Assembly (NCBI GenBank): GCA_025964695.1
Contig: JAOPYK010000089.1
Location: 1 to 58,029 of the forward strand
Length of the DNA: 58,029 bases
Reading direction: 5' to 3'
Source: Streptosporangiaceae bacterium
GTDB taxonomy: Bacteria > Actinomycetota > Actinomycetes > Streptosporangiales > Streptosporangiaceae
This document shows positions 34,382 through 41,958 of this stretch, in pieces. Position 1 is the stretch's first letter; the number at the start of each line of letters is the position of its first letter. The notes below the pieces were generated by a model. It was not told where the DNA came from. It saw only the letters and a program-made list of their open reading frames with translations, and ran no database searches. Position numbers and translations under genes: made by a program.

Positions 34382-34728
34382 CGCTCCGCGATCGCCCGGG
34401 ATGGCACATCAGCGGCGCCGTGCCCGGCCGGCGTGGCCCCGGGCGGCGGCGTCCGCGACCCGGGCGGCACGGGGCTCCGCGTCACGGGCCTCCCCGTCAC
34501 AGGGGTCCGCGCCGCGTGGCCGCGCCCGGGGTACGCCGGGCGCGAGTCCGGATGCGGGCGGTGCTGGTACACGTCGAAGGCGACCGAGCGGTGCTCGACC
34601 TCCCCGGCGCCGTGCCAGCGCAGCAGGTCCATCATCGCGGGGTCGGCGCCCGCCTCGTCGAGCTGGTGGGCGTCCAGGATCCACTGGCCGAGCACCGCCG
34701 TGTAGTGCTCGATTCCGACGATGAACAC
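34378..34728 (-). pseudogene. Truncated metal-dependent hydrolase (PF10118-like)
   Basis: The first 55 residues (IEHYTAVLGQWILDAHQLDE, then DPAMMDLLRWHGAGEVEHRS and VAFDVYQH) match the di-metal core of PF10118-type metal-dependent hydrolases. Full-length members have about 280 residues with more on both sides. Here the reading runs into Pro/Arg-rich nonsense after VYQH and the N-terminal third is absent. I regard it as a gene remnant. Confidence 0.6.
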
Positions 34729-34770
34729 ACGACGGTGGCGTGTCGGCGCGCCACCGTCGTGGCGTGGGCC

Positions 34771-35931
34771 TCAGGGCGTCGTCGGAGACGGTTTGGGACC
34801 GGTGGCGCGCAGCGAGCCGAGTCTCGACAGCGCCTCGAACCAGAACGGCGCCCCGAAGGAGACACCGAAGGCGGTCAGCAGCCAGCCCGCGAGCTTGAAC
34901 GCGACGTCGGCGGGCCCGGTGTGGCCGCCGGTGGTGAGGCGGAAGCAGCGCCCGACGTCACTGGCCCCGCAGCCGTCCGGCCACCAGATCGGCACGCCGC
35001 CGGCGCTCAGCCGGGTCAGCTCCTGGTCGGCGCAGGCCGCCCGGTCGGGCACGTTCTGGCACAGGTTGCCGGTATTGGCCTGGGTGATCACAGCCTGCCG
35101 GATCGGCTGGTCCAGGTAAAGGTCGTGGGCCACCTGCAGCGTGTCGACGTTGGCCAGGATCGCGATGAACAGGCCGGTGCAGAACAGCACCACCCGGGCC
35201 CAGCGCTTGTACCAGCCCGAGACCCGCTGCATCTGGTCGTCGTACCACTCTTCGATCAGGTTCTCGAAGGTGGCGATGCTGCCCTGGGCGCGCTTGAGCA
35301 GGGCGAGCAGGCTCTTCTTGGCGGGCAGGCCGTCAGGCAGGCCCTCCACGGTCGTCCGGACCGTCTCGAGTGAGGTCCGGCCGTCGGAGTCCGGAACCAG
35401 CGTGTCGATCAGGGCACGGGCGAACGACTGCGCGGACACGTAGGCGGGGTTGCTGACCCCGCCATGGCCGCGGCGCAGGCCCCGGCGGGTCTGCAGCGAC
35501 TGGAGCAGCGGATGCCCGAAGAGCGCGAGGGTCATCCCGCCGCTCTTCACCACCTTCTCCGGCGAGCCGGTCGACTGGGCCAGATCGTTCACAGCCTTGG
35601 CGGCGGCGGCGGTCTTCTCCGGTTCCTTCACGCTCTGCGCCAGCTTGGCTTCGGCGGGCAGGCCGGCCGGCTCCGCGACGAGGCTCTCGTCGCCGGCGGC
35701 CGGTGGGTTGCGCGGCGCGTCGAAGACCTGGGCGCTCTCGGCGTCGAGCATCCGCGTCGACGCGCCCGCCGCCGACCGGTCCAGCATCAGCCGGAGCCCG
35801 CTGAGCAGAAACTTCGACCGCATCTGCAGCCGGCTCGAGAGCGCCTCACACAGAGCGGAACACAACAGCGAGAGCAGGGCGAATTGGAGAACCAGTCCGA
35901 CCGCGGTCTCGAACACCGCAGAACCAGGCAT
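34771..35931 (-). CDS. Conserved membrane protein of unknown function
   Basis: A 386-residue protein I cannot name. It has an N-terminal helix (GLVLQFALLSLLCSALCEAL), a polar middle of about 200 residues, then EEWYDDQMQRVSGWYKRW directly before a helix VVLFCTGLFIAILANVDTLQ, and a C-terminal helix (AFKLAGWLLTAFGVSFGAPF). The ATRxxL-like and WYDDxMxRVSGWYKR motif recurs in uncharacterised proteins of many bacteria, from memory. Two cysteine-containing loops face outward. ATG at 35931 is preferred over GTG 35955. Confidence 0.75.
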   Translation of the reverse strand: MPGSAVFETAVGLVLQFALLSLLCSALCEALSSRLQMRSKFLLSGLRLMLDRSAAGASTRMLDAESAQVFDAPRNPPAAGDESLVAEPAGLPAEAKLAQSVKEPEKTAAAAKAVNDLAQSTGSPEKVVKSGGMTLALFGHPLLQSLQTRRGLRRGHGGVSNPAYVSAQSFARALIDTLVPDSDGRTSLETVRTTVEGLPDGLPAKKSLLALLKRAQGSIATFENLIEEWYDDQMQRVSGWYKRWARVVLFCTGLFIAILANVDTLQVAHDLYLDQPIRQAVITQANTGNLCQNVPDRAACADQELTRLSAGGVPIWWPDGCGASDVGRCFRLTTGGHTGPADVAFKLAGWLLTAFGVSFGAPFWFEALSRLGSLRATGPKPSPTTP

Positions 35932-36138
35932 GGTGCCCAAAGGTAGCGGCGACACGTCCGTTCCGCCGGAAAATCAGAACCTTCGGGCGCGGGCCGGGGC
36001 ACACGGCACGGCGGGTGCGGGCCGGAGTGACTGGAGCCGGCCGGAAGATCACAGGAATGCTCGCCAGCCTCTGGTGACCCAGGTCACTCAATGGTAAAAA
36101 CATGACACCTCTTCACGTATTTACCCTGGGAGTTCCCG

Positions 36139-37677
36139 ATGCGCCGACGTTCGCTCCCGTCCGCCGCCCTCGCCGCCGTCACCGTGGCAACGCTCGCGGC
36201 GGCCCCCGGCGCGCACGCGGAGGCGGAGGCGGCCGGAGTCCGTACCGTGAAGGTCGCCTCGTTCGACGGCACCCAGATCCTCACCAACTTCTTCCCGGCC
36301 GCGAACCTGCCGGCCGGCGTGACCGCGCCGACCGTCCTGCTCGGGCACGGCTGGGGCGGCCGGGCCGAGACCGACCCCGCCGGCGGGCAGGTCGGGCCGC
36401 TGCGGGCGGCCGGCTACAACGTGGTGACCTGGAACGCCCGGGGTTTCGGCTCCGAGGGGGCGGCGAACGTCGATGAACCCCGTGTGGAGGGGCGCGACAC
36501 GATGAAGCTGATCGACTGGATCGCCCGTCAGCGCGAGGCCCAGCTCGACGGGCCGGGCGATCCGCGCCTGGGCATGGCGGGCGGCAGCTACGGCGGCGCC
36601 ATCCAGCTGGTCACGGCCGGGCTGGACAAGCGGGTCGACGTGATCGTCCCGGTGATCGCGTTCAACAACCTCGAGCGCACGCTCTACCGGGACGAGGTCT
36701 ACCGGTCGGGCTGGGGCCTGATCCTGTGCACGAGCGGGATCTCGAACGGCAACAAGATCGCGCCGCAGGTGCAGGCGGGCTGCGTCGCCGGCCTGGCCGC
36801 GGGGCAGCTGCCCGCCGCCCTGCGGAAATGGTTCGCCGACCACGGGCCGGACCAGCTGGTCAGGAAGATCAAGATTCCGACCCTGGTCGTCCAGGGCACC
36901 GTGGACACCCTCTTCCCGTTGCGCGAGGGGATCGCCACTTACCAGGCGATCAAGGGCAACGGCGCCCCGGTCAAGATGATCTGGTTCTGCGGCGGGCACG
37001 GCCAGTGCACCACCAACCCCGGCGCGCCCGACCACGTGATGAAGGCCACCCTGACCTGGTTCGACCGCTACCTCAAGCGCAACCCGGCGGCCGGCACCGG
37101 CCCGGAGTTCGAGTACATCGACCAGGACGGCGCCTACCATGGGGCGCCGGCCTACCCGCAGCCCGCGCTGAGCCCGCTCAAGGCCACCGGCGCCGGCTCC
37201 CTCGCGTTCTCCCGGCTGGACGCCGGGGAGTTCGTCCAGGCCACGCCCAAGGACTGGACCCTGCCGTTCCTGCCCTCGACGATGATGGCCAAGCCGTCGG
37301 CGAAGGCCGTCAACGTCCCGATCCCGGCCCCGGCGAGCCCCGGCCAGACGGTCGGCGTGCCGCGCGTGACGCTGACGTACAAGGGCACCGCGGTCCCGGC
37401 CAGGACGGCGCTCTTCGCCCAGATCGTCGACCAGGGGACCGGAACCGTCATCGGCAACCAGGCCACCCCCCTCCCGGTGACGCTGGACGGCAGGAGCCAC
37501 AGCCTCACCCGGGACCTGGAGGCCATCTCCTGGAATGTGACCCCCGCCAGCAGGCTGGTCCTGCAGATCGTCCCGATCACCGGCCTGTTCGACTGGCAGC
37601 GCTCGGCCGGTCTGGTGAATTTGCAGGCGTCGGTCAGCCTGCCGCGGGTAAGACCTGAGACGGCCCTGGCCGGTTGA
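36139..37677 (+). CDS. Secreted CocE/S15-type alpha/beta hydrolase
   Basis: A 512-residue exported enzyme. Signal peptide to about residue 30 (SAALAAVTVATLAAAPGAHA). The hydrolase domain has GHGWGGR, NARGFGSEG, nucleophile elbow GGSYGG, acid in GTVDTLFP and histidine in CGGHGQC. A C-terminal jelly-roll-like domain (about 380-512) is typical of X-Pro dipeptidyl peptidase/CocE esterases. It likely cleaves esters or peptides outside the cell. GGGAG precedes the ATG at 36139. Confidence 0.85.
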   Translation: MRRRSLPSAALAAVTVATLAAAPGAHAEAEAAGVRTVKVASFDGTQILTNFFPAANLPAGVTAPTVLLGHGWGGRAETDPAGGQVGPLRAAGYNVVTWNARGFGSEGAANVDEPRVEGRDTMKLIDWIARQREAQLDGPGDPRLGMAGGSYGGAIQLVTAGLDKRVDVIVPVIAFNNLERTLYRDEVYRSGWGLILCTSGISNGNKIAPQVQAGCVAGLAAGQLPAALRKWFADHGPDQLVRKIKIPTLVVQGTVDTLFPLREGIATYQAIKGNGAPVKMIWFCGGHGQCTTNPGAPDHVMKATLTWFDRYLKRNPAAGTGPEFEYIDQDGAYHGAPAYPQPALSPLKATGAGSLAFSRLDAGEFVQATPKDWTLPFLPSTMMAKPSAKAVNVPIPAPASPGQTVGVPRVTLTYKGTAVPARTALFAQIVDQGTGTVIGNQATPLPVTLDGRSHSLTRDLEAISWNVTPASRLVLQIVPITGLFDWQRSAGLVNLQASVSLPRVRPETALAG

Positions 37678-37682
37678 GTTCG

Positions 37683-37731
37683 TGATCTCGCAGTTGTCCA
37701 CCACCGCGCCGGGCGGACAGCTGCGAGATCA
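37683..37731. repeat. GATC-type hairpin A after the CocE-like gene
   Basis: Arms TGATCTCGCAGTTGTCC (37683-37699) and GGACAGCTGCGAGATCA (37715-37731), 17 bp with one wobble, 15-nt loop. Likely terminator; its outer TGATC and GC positions match the hairpins at 17596, 37744 and 56310. Confidence 0.6.
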
Positions 37732-37743
37732 TCCTCTCCCCGC

Positions 37744-37800
37744 GCCGTGATCTTGCAGAAGCGCCTCGCGCCCAATGGCGGCCTTCTGCAAGATCACGGC
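37744..37800. repeat. GATC-type hairpin B before the TetR gene end
   Basis: Perfect 18-bp stem: arms 37744-37761 (GCCGTGATCTTGCAGAAG) and 37783-37800, loop 21 nt. It stands 12 nt from hairpin A, so two tandem hairpins fill the gap between convergent genes. Confidence 0.6.
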
Positions 37801-37813
37801 TGCATGTGGGCGA

Positions 37814-38461
37814 TCACACGGGAAGGCGTTCGCCGGTCCGGAGCCGGTCCAGGCCCAGCCAGATGAACTCCACGCTCATCGCCTCGGCCCGGTCCCGGGG
37901 GACGTCGGGATGTTCGAGCCACCAGGAGACCAGCGAGAACAGCGATCCGTACACCAGCGGCACCATCAGCCGGACCCGCCGTTCGGTCGCCGCCAGCGCG
38001 GCCGGGGTCAGCGACGGATCGGCGCGCCGATTGATCAGCAGGAGGTCCGCGAAGGACTCGCCGAGCCGATCGCGCAGCTCGCGCAGCTCCACCCCGACCT
38101 CGGGCTTGTCCAGGTGCCGCACGATCAGCGCCCACGCCTCGGGTTCCAGCGTGGCGTACTCGAACAGCACCCGGACGATGGCGCGCATCCGCTCCAGCGA
38201 GCCCTCCGCGGCGCGCACGGCGACGTTCATCCGTTCGGTGACCTCACCGACGACCATCGAGGTGACCTCGGCGAACAGCTCCTCCTTCGAGTCGAAATGC
38301 TGGTAGAGCAGCGCCTTGGACACGTCGGCGGCCACCGCCACATGCTCCATCTGGGTGAGATGGAAACCGCGGCGCCCGAACTCGCCGAGAGCCACGGCGA
38401 GGAGCTGCTCGCGGCGCAGGGCATGGGACAGCCGCCGCCGGGTCGCCACGTTCCTGGTCAA
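37814..38461 (-). CDS. TetR-family regulator
   Basis: A regulator of about 215 residues with a TetR DNA-binding domain (QLLAVALGEFGRRGFHLTQM, EHVAVAADVSKALLYQHF, DSKEELFAEV). The ligand domain follows. TTG at 38461 or GTG at 38449 is the likely start, 7-19 nt after the acyl-CoA dehydrogenase stop, making it the second gene of that operon. It probably controls the palindrome at 39695-39716 and so both divergent arms of the fatty-acid-type cluster. Confidence 0.85.
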   Translation of the reverse strand: MTRNVATRRRLSHALRREQLLAVALGEFGRRGFHLTQMEHVAVAADVSKALLYQHFDSKEELFAEVTSMVVGEVTERMNVAVRAAEGSLERMRAIVRVLFEYATLEPEAWALIVRHLDKPEVGVELRELRDRLGESFADLLLINRRADPSLTPAALAATERRVRLMVPLVYGSLFSLVSWWLEHPDVPRDRAEAMSVEFIWLGLDRLRTGERLPV

Positions 38462-38468
38462 CGTCGGG

Positions 38469-39686
38469 TCACTTGCCCAGGTAGGGAGCGAGTTCGGCCC
38501 GGGCCACCGACCGGACGTGCACCTCGTCCGGCCCGTCCGCGAGCCGGAGCGTGCGCAGGCCCGCCCACATCCCGGCCAGCGGGGTGTCATCGCTGACGCC
38601 GGCGGCCCCGTGTACCTGGATCGCCCGGTCGACCACCTGGAGTGCGATCCGGGGGGCGATGACCTTGATCGCGGCCACCTCCTTGCGGGCCTCCTTCGGG
38701 CCGTACTTGTCGATCAGCCAGGCGGTCTTGAGCGTCAGCAGCCGGGCCTGCTCGATCGCCATCCGCGACTCCGCGATCCACTCCTGGATGACGCCCTGCC
38801 GGGCCAGCTCCTTTCCGAAGGCGACCCGCCCGCTCGCCCGGGCGCACATCATCTCCAGGGCCCGCTCGGCCATGCCGATCGCCCGCATGCAGTGATGGAT
38901 GCGACCGGGCCCCAGCCGGGCCTGCGCGATGGCGAACCCGCCTCCCTCCTCACCGACGAGGTTGGTCACGGGTACGCGTACGTCGGTCAGCGTGATCTCA
39001 CAGTGCCCGTGCTGGTCGGAGTACCCGAAGACGGGCAGCGGGCGCACGATCTCCACGCCGGGGGTGTCGAGCGGAACGAGCACCATCGACTGCTGGAGGT
39101 ACGGATGGCCCTCCGGGGAGGTCTTGCCCATCAAGATCATGATCTTGCAGCGGGGATCGGCCGAGCCGCTGATCCACCACTTGCGGCCGTTGATCACGTA
39201 CTCATCGCCGTCCCGCTCGATCCGGGTGGCGATGTTGGTCGCGTCCGAGCTGGCCACGTCCGGCTCGGTCATGCCGAAGCAGCTGCGGATCTCGCCGTCC
39301 AGCAGCGGGTCCAGCCACTGCCGCTTCTGTTCGGGCGTCCCGAACAGGTGGAGCACCTCCATGTTGCCGGTGTCCGGGGCGGCACAGTTGATCGCCTCGG
39401 GGGCGAGCTGGGGGGAGCGCCCGGTCAGCTCGGCCAGCGACGCGTAGTCGGTCACCGACAGGCCGTGGTCGCCGACGTCCGGCAGGAACAGGTTCCACAG
39501 GCCGCGTTTGCGGGCCTCGACCTTGAGTTCCTCGACGACCGGCGGTACCTGATGCTCGTTTCCGGCGGCGGTAAGCTCCCGCCGCTGGTCGGCGTAGACA
39601 GGCTCGGCAGGATAGACGTGGGAGTCCATGAAGTCCTGCAGCCGGTCCATATGGTCGCGGGCTCGCGTGCTCAGTTCGAAGTCCAT
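38469..39686 (-). CDS. Acyl-CoA dehydrogenase
   Basis: A 405-residue FAD enzyme of the acyl-CoA dehydrogenase family (FadE/CaiA-like). Seen are CFGMTEPDVASSDATNI, NGRKWWISGSADPRCKI, the substrate-binding RIHHCMRAIGMAERALEMM and QVHGAAGVSDDTPLAGM near the C-terminus. The DPRCK variant and the long N-terminal helix pair resemble the ACAD10/11-like group. ATG at 39686 lies next to the TetR operator. It introduces the 2,3-double bond in an acyl-CoA. Confidence 0.9.
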   Translation of the reverse strand: MDFELSTRARDHMDRLQDFMDSHVYPAEPVYADQRRELTAAGNEHQVPPVVEELKVEARKRGLWNLFLPDVGDHGLSVTDYASLAELTGRSPQLAPEAINCAAPDTGNMEVLHLFGTPEQKRQWLDPLLDGEIRSCFGMTEPDVASSDATNIATRIERDGDEYVINGRKWWISGSADPRCKIMILMGKTSPEGHPYLQQSMVLVPLDTPGVEIVRPLPVFGYSDQHGHCEITLTDVRVPVTNLVGEEGGGFAIAQARLGPGRIHHCMRAIGMAERALEMMCARASGRVAFGKELARQGVIQEWIAESRMAIEQARLLTLKTAWLIDKYGPKEARKEVAAIKVIAPRIALQVVDRAIQVHGAAGVSDDTPLAGMWAGLRTLRLADGPDEVHVRSVARAELAPYLGK

Positions 39687-39694
39687 TCCGCTAC

Positions 39695-39716
39695 AGTAAC
39701 TGACGCGTAAGTTACT
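39695..39716. promoter_or_regulatory. TetR operator in the divergent promoter
   Basis: Perfect inverted repeat AGTAACT-N8-AGTTACT, 22 bp, between the acyl-CoA dehydrogenase and SDR genes. Size and position are those of a TetR dimer site and would control both directions. Confidence 0.7.
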
Positions 39717-39734
39717 TTCCCAGAGGAGAGTCGT

Positions 39735-40532
39735 ATGGAGTCGTACGAGGGCAAGGTCGCACTTATCACCGGAGGCTCGAACGGCATCGGCGCGGCGGTC
39801 GCCCGGCGGCTGTCCGGGGCGGGAGCAAAGGTGGTCCTCGCCGACGTGGACGTCGACGCGGGCACGGCGCTGGCGGCCGAGCTGAACGGCGTCTTCGTGC
39901 GGTGCGACGTCCGGGAGCCCGCCGACAGCGAGGCCGCCGTCGCCGCGGCCGGGTCGGCCTTCGGCGGGCTCGACCTGGCGTTCCTCAACGCGGGAGTGGC
40001 CACCGGCTCCGGCCTGGACACCGACTTCGATCCGGTCGCCTACCGGCGGGCGATGGCCATCAACCTCGACGGTGTGGTGTACGGGGCGCACGCGGCGCTG
40101 CCGGCCCTGCGCGCCCGTGGTGGCGGCGACATCATCGCCACCGCCAGCATGGCCGGGATCACCGCCACCCCCTTCGACCCGATCTACGGTGCGAACAAGG
40201 CCGCGGTGGTCGGGCTGGTCCGGGCCCTGGGCCCCGCCCACGAGCACGAGCGCATCCGGGTCAACGCGCTGTGCCCGTCGTTCGCCGACACCGACATCCT
40301 CGTGCCCCTCAAGGCGCACCTCAACGAGACCGGGTTCCCGATCCTGGAGGTCGGCGACGTCGTCGAGGCCTTCATGGCCATCCTGGCCGCCGGCCGGGCC
40401 GGTGAGTGCTGGTACGTCGTGCCCGGCCGGACGCCCGAACCCTTCCGCTTCCGCGGCGTCCCCGGCCCCCGGGTCGCCGAGGAGCATCAGAGCCCGGCGG
40501 CGCCGTCCACCGGGAACGAGCAGGAGGCATAG
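39735..40532 (+). CDS. Short-chain dehydrogenase/reductase
   Basis: A 265-residue classical SDR. NAD-binding GGSNGIGAAVAR, DVREPADS, NAGVATG, then catalytic Ser/Tyr/Lys in ATASMAGI and YGANKAAVV. AGAGGAG precedes the ATG. The genetic setting with acyl-CoA dehydrogenase and quinone oxidoreductase suggests oxidation of a hydroxyacyl or alcohol intermediate. It ends directly before the next gene (TAG-ATG). Confidence 0.9.
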   Translation: MESYEGKVALITGGSNGIGAAVARRLSGAGAKVVLADVDVDAGTALAAELNGVFVRCDVREPADSEAAVAAAGSAFGGLDLAFLNAGVATGSGLDTDFDPVAYRRAMAINLDGVVYGAHAALPALRARGGGDIIATASMAGITATPFDPIYGANKAAVVGLVRALGPAHEHERIRVNALCPSFADTDILVPLKAHLNETGFPILEVGDVVEAFMAILAAGRAGECWYVVPGRTPEPFRFRGVPGPRVAEEHQSPAAPSTGNEQEA

Positions 40533-41489
40533 ATGCGCGCGATAGAGATCACCGAGTTCGGCGGGCCCGAGGTCCTCAAACTCGCCGAGCTGCCCGACCC
40601 GGTGCCCGGTCCCGGCCAGCTGCTGATCGAGGTGGACAGGGCCGGCATCAACTACGCCGACACCCACCAGGCCGAAAACAGCTACCTGTCGGCGTCCACG
40701 CTGCCGATGGTGCCCGGGGGAGAGGTCGTGGGCCGTACGCCCGACGGCCGCCGGGTGGTCGCGCTGACCGGCGGCGGGGGCTACGCCGAGCGGGCGCTCG
40801 CGGTCGAGGCGATGGCCTGGGACGTGCCCGACGCCGTGGACGACGCCACCGCCCTGGGCCTGGTGGTTCAGGGCGCCACCGCCTGGCTGCTGCTCCGCAG
40901 GAGCGCCCCGCTGGCGCCGGGCGAGTCCGTCGTGGTGCATGCCGCCGCCGGAGGGGTCGGCACCCTGGCCGTCCAGCTCGCCAGGGCCTGGGGCGCGGGC
41001 CGGGTCATCGCCACCGCCTCCAGCCAGGACAAGCGCGACCTCGCCCTGGAGCTCGGCGCCGACATCGCCATCGACGCCAACTCGCCCGATCTGAAGGACG
41101 CGCTGATCGAGGCCAACGGTGGCCGGCGCGTGGACATCGTCCTGGAAATGACCGGTGGCTCGGTCACCGACCAGAGCCTCAAAGCACTGGCCCCGTTCGG
41201 CCGGCTCGCCTTCTACGGAATGGCGTCCCGCAAGCCTCCGTCGCCGGTGCAGCCCGGCAGCCTCATGGCGCACTCCACGACGGTCGCCGGCATGTGGCTG
41301 CCGCACGTCTTCAGACTGCCCGGGGACGTGATGGGGACGGCGCTCACCGAGCTCTTCGACATGGTCGCCGAGGGCGGCCTGCGGGTCGTGCCCGGTGGTG
41401 AGTACGGGCTGTCCGAGGTCCGGCAGGCCCATGAGGATCTCCGCGCCCGCCGTACCAGCGGCAAACTCGTCCTCGACCCGAGCCGCTGA
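40533..41489 (+). CDS. NADPH:quinone oxidoreductase-family (MDR) enzyme
   Basis: A 318-residue medium-chain reductase without the structural zinc cysteines. The Rossmann motif is VVHAAAGGVGTLAVQLAR, with EITEFGGPEVL at the start and GINYADTHQAE as substrate region, all typical of quinone oxidoreductase/enoyl reductase members. ATG at 40533 abuts the SDR stop, so the pair is one operon under the TetR operator. Exact substrate unknown. Confidence 0.88.
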   Translation: MRAIEITEFGGPEVLKLAELPDPVPGPGQLLIEVDRAGINYADTHQAENSYLSASTLPMVPGGEVVGRTPDGRRVVALTGGGGYAERALAVEAMAWDVPDAVDDATALGLVVQGATAWLLLRRSAPLAPGESVVVHAAAGGVGTLAVQLARAWGAGRVIATASSQDKRDLALELGADIAIDANSPDLKDALIEANGGRRVDIVLEMTGGSVTDQSLKALAPFGRLAFYGMASRKPPSPVQPGSLMAHSTTVAGMWLPHVFRLPGDVMGTALTELFDMVAEGGLRVVPGGEYGLSEVRQAHEDLRARRTSGKLVLDPSR

Positions 41490-41594
41490 CCCGTACCGCC
41501 GCGACTCATAACCCGTCCCGGTCACGGCGAAGGCACGGCGGAGCACGGACCCTTTCGCGATCGCCGAGTCGTGCATCCGCCGCCGGAAAATACG

Positions 41595-41623
41595 TTGACG
41601 ACACCGCGGGCACTAGGGGTACT
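41595..41623 (+). promoter_or_regulatory. Promoter candidate of the tRNA-like array
   Basis: TTGACG at 41595-41600 followed after 17 nt by GGTACT (41618-41623). The -10 part is weak, but the -35 is good and the position, about 30 nt before the first tRNA-like sequence, fits a dedicated promoter. Confidence 0.4.
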
Positions 41624-41655
41624 CGGTGCGCATCCGCCGGGGCGCGGACCGTCGA

Positions 41656-41738
41656 GCATGGGCCTGGTCATGGGTGAGACCAAGCGGCTGTAAACCGCCC
41701 GCCTCGCGGCTGTGCAAGTTCGACTCTTGCCTCATGTA
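41656..41738 (+). tRNA. tRNA-Tyr-like sequence (anticodon GTA), type II, atypical
   Basis: Fold by eye: acceptor GCATGGG/CTCATGT (two wobbles), D-stem GGTC/GACC, anticodon stem GCGG/CCGC with loop CTGTAAA, a variable arm (GCC-TCGC-GGC) and a perfect T-arm GCAAG-TTCGACT-CTTGC, then A73. The long variable arm and GTA anticodon fit bacterial tRNA-Tyr. Odd points: C at position 8 in place of T, one extra nt before the D-stem, a four-pair anticodon stem, and no encoded CCA. Normal actinobacterial tRNA-Tyr looks different, so this is an extra, divergent copy. Confidence 0.6.
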
Positions 41739-41745
41739 CGCACGT

Positions 41746-41818
41746 GCCCTCGTGGTCCACCGGACAGGACGCCGGCCTTCGAAGCCGGATGGTGCAGGTC
41801 CGACTGCTGCCGGGGGTG
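41746..41818 (+). tRNA. tRNA-Arg-like sequence (anticodon TCG), atypical T-arm
   Basis: A full 73-nt cloverleaf: acceptor GCCCTCG/CGGGGGT, T8, D-stem GTCC/GGAC with GG in the loop, perfect anticodon stem CCGGC/GCCGG with loop CTTCGAA, 5-nt variable region, then T-arm GCAGG-TCCGACT-GCTGC. The anticodon TCG reads CGA (Arg). The T-loop has C at position 55, and the normally invariant 53-61 pair is G-G. G73, no CCA. Seven nt separate it from the first member. Confidence 0.65.
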
Positions 41819-41823
41819 CTCAG

Positions 41824-41898
41824 GGCGTGTTTCTCGCCGGCAGCGGGTGGCGGGGTCGGCAAAACCGCCGGTCCGGGGTTCGGCTCCCCGCCGCGCCT
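41824..41898 (+). tRNA. Degenerate tRNA-like sequence with an 11-nt anticodon loop
   Basis: Acceptor GGCGTGT/CCGCGCC (six of seven pairs), T8, D-stem CTCG/CGGG with GG in the loop, anticodon stem GGCGG/CCGCC, 4-nt variable region and a perfect T-arm CGGGG-TTCGGCT-CCCCG. The anticodon loop is 11 nt (GGTCGGCAAAA) in place of 7, so no amino acid can be assigned safely; CGG (Pro) after T is one reading. T-loop position 58 is G, not A. Five nt after the Arg-like member. Could be a decayed gene or a non-coding RNA. Confidence 0.45.
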
Positions 41899-41958
41899 CC
41901 GGATGTGCGTGTCCGCTGTGGGATCGGCGCGGTCGCGGAGTTCGCCCGCCGGCGGCCT

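Noticed and set aside
41501-41520. Possible tRNA-Met anticodon loop (CTCATAA)
   Set aside because: The flanking arms do not pair and there is no T-arm downstream.
38469-41576. Very long minus-strand frame extending the acyl-CoA dehydrogenase
   Set aside because: The part beyond 39686 is antisense to the SDR and MDR genes; the real start follows the TetR operator.
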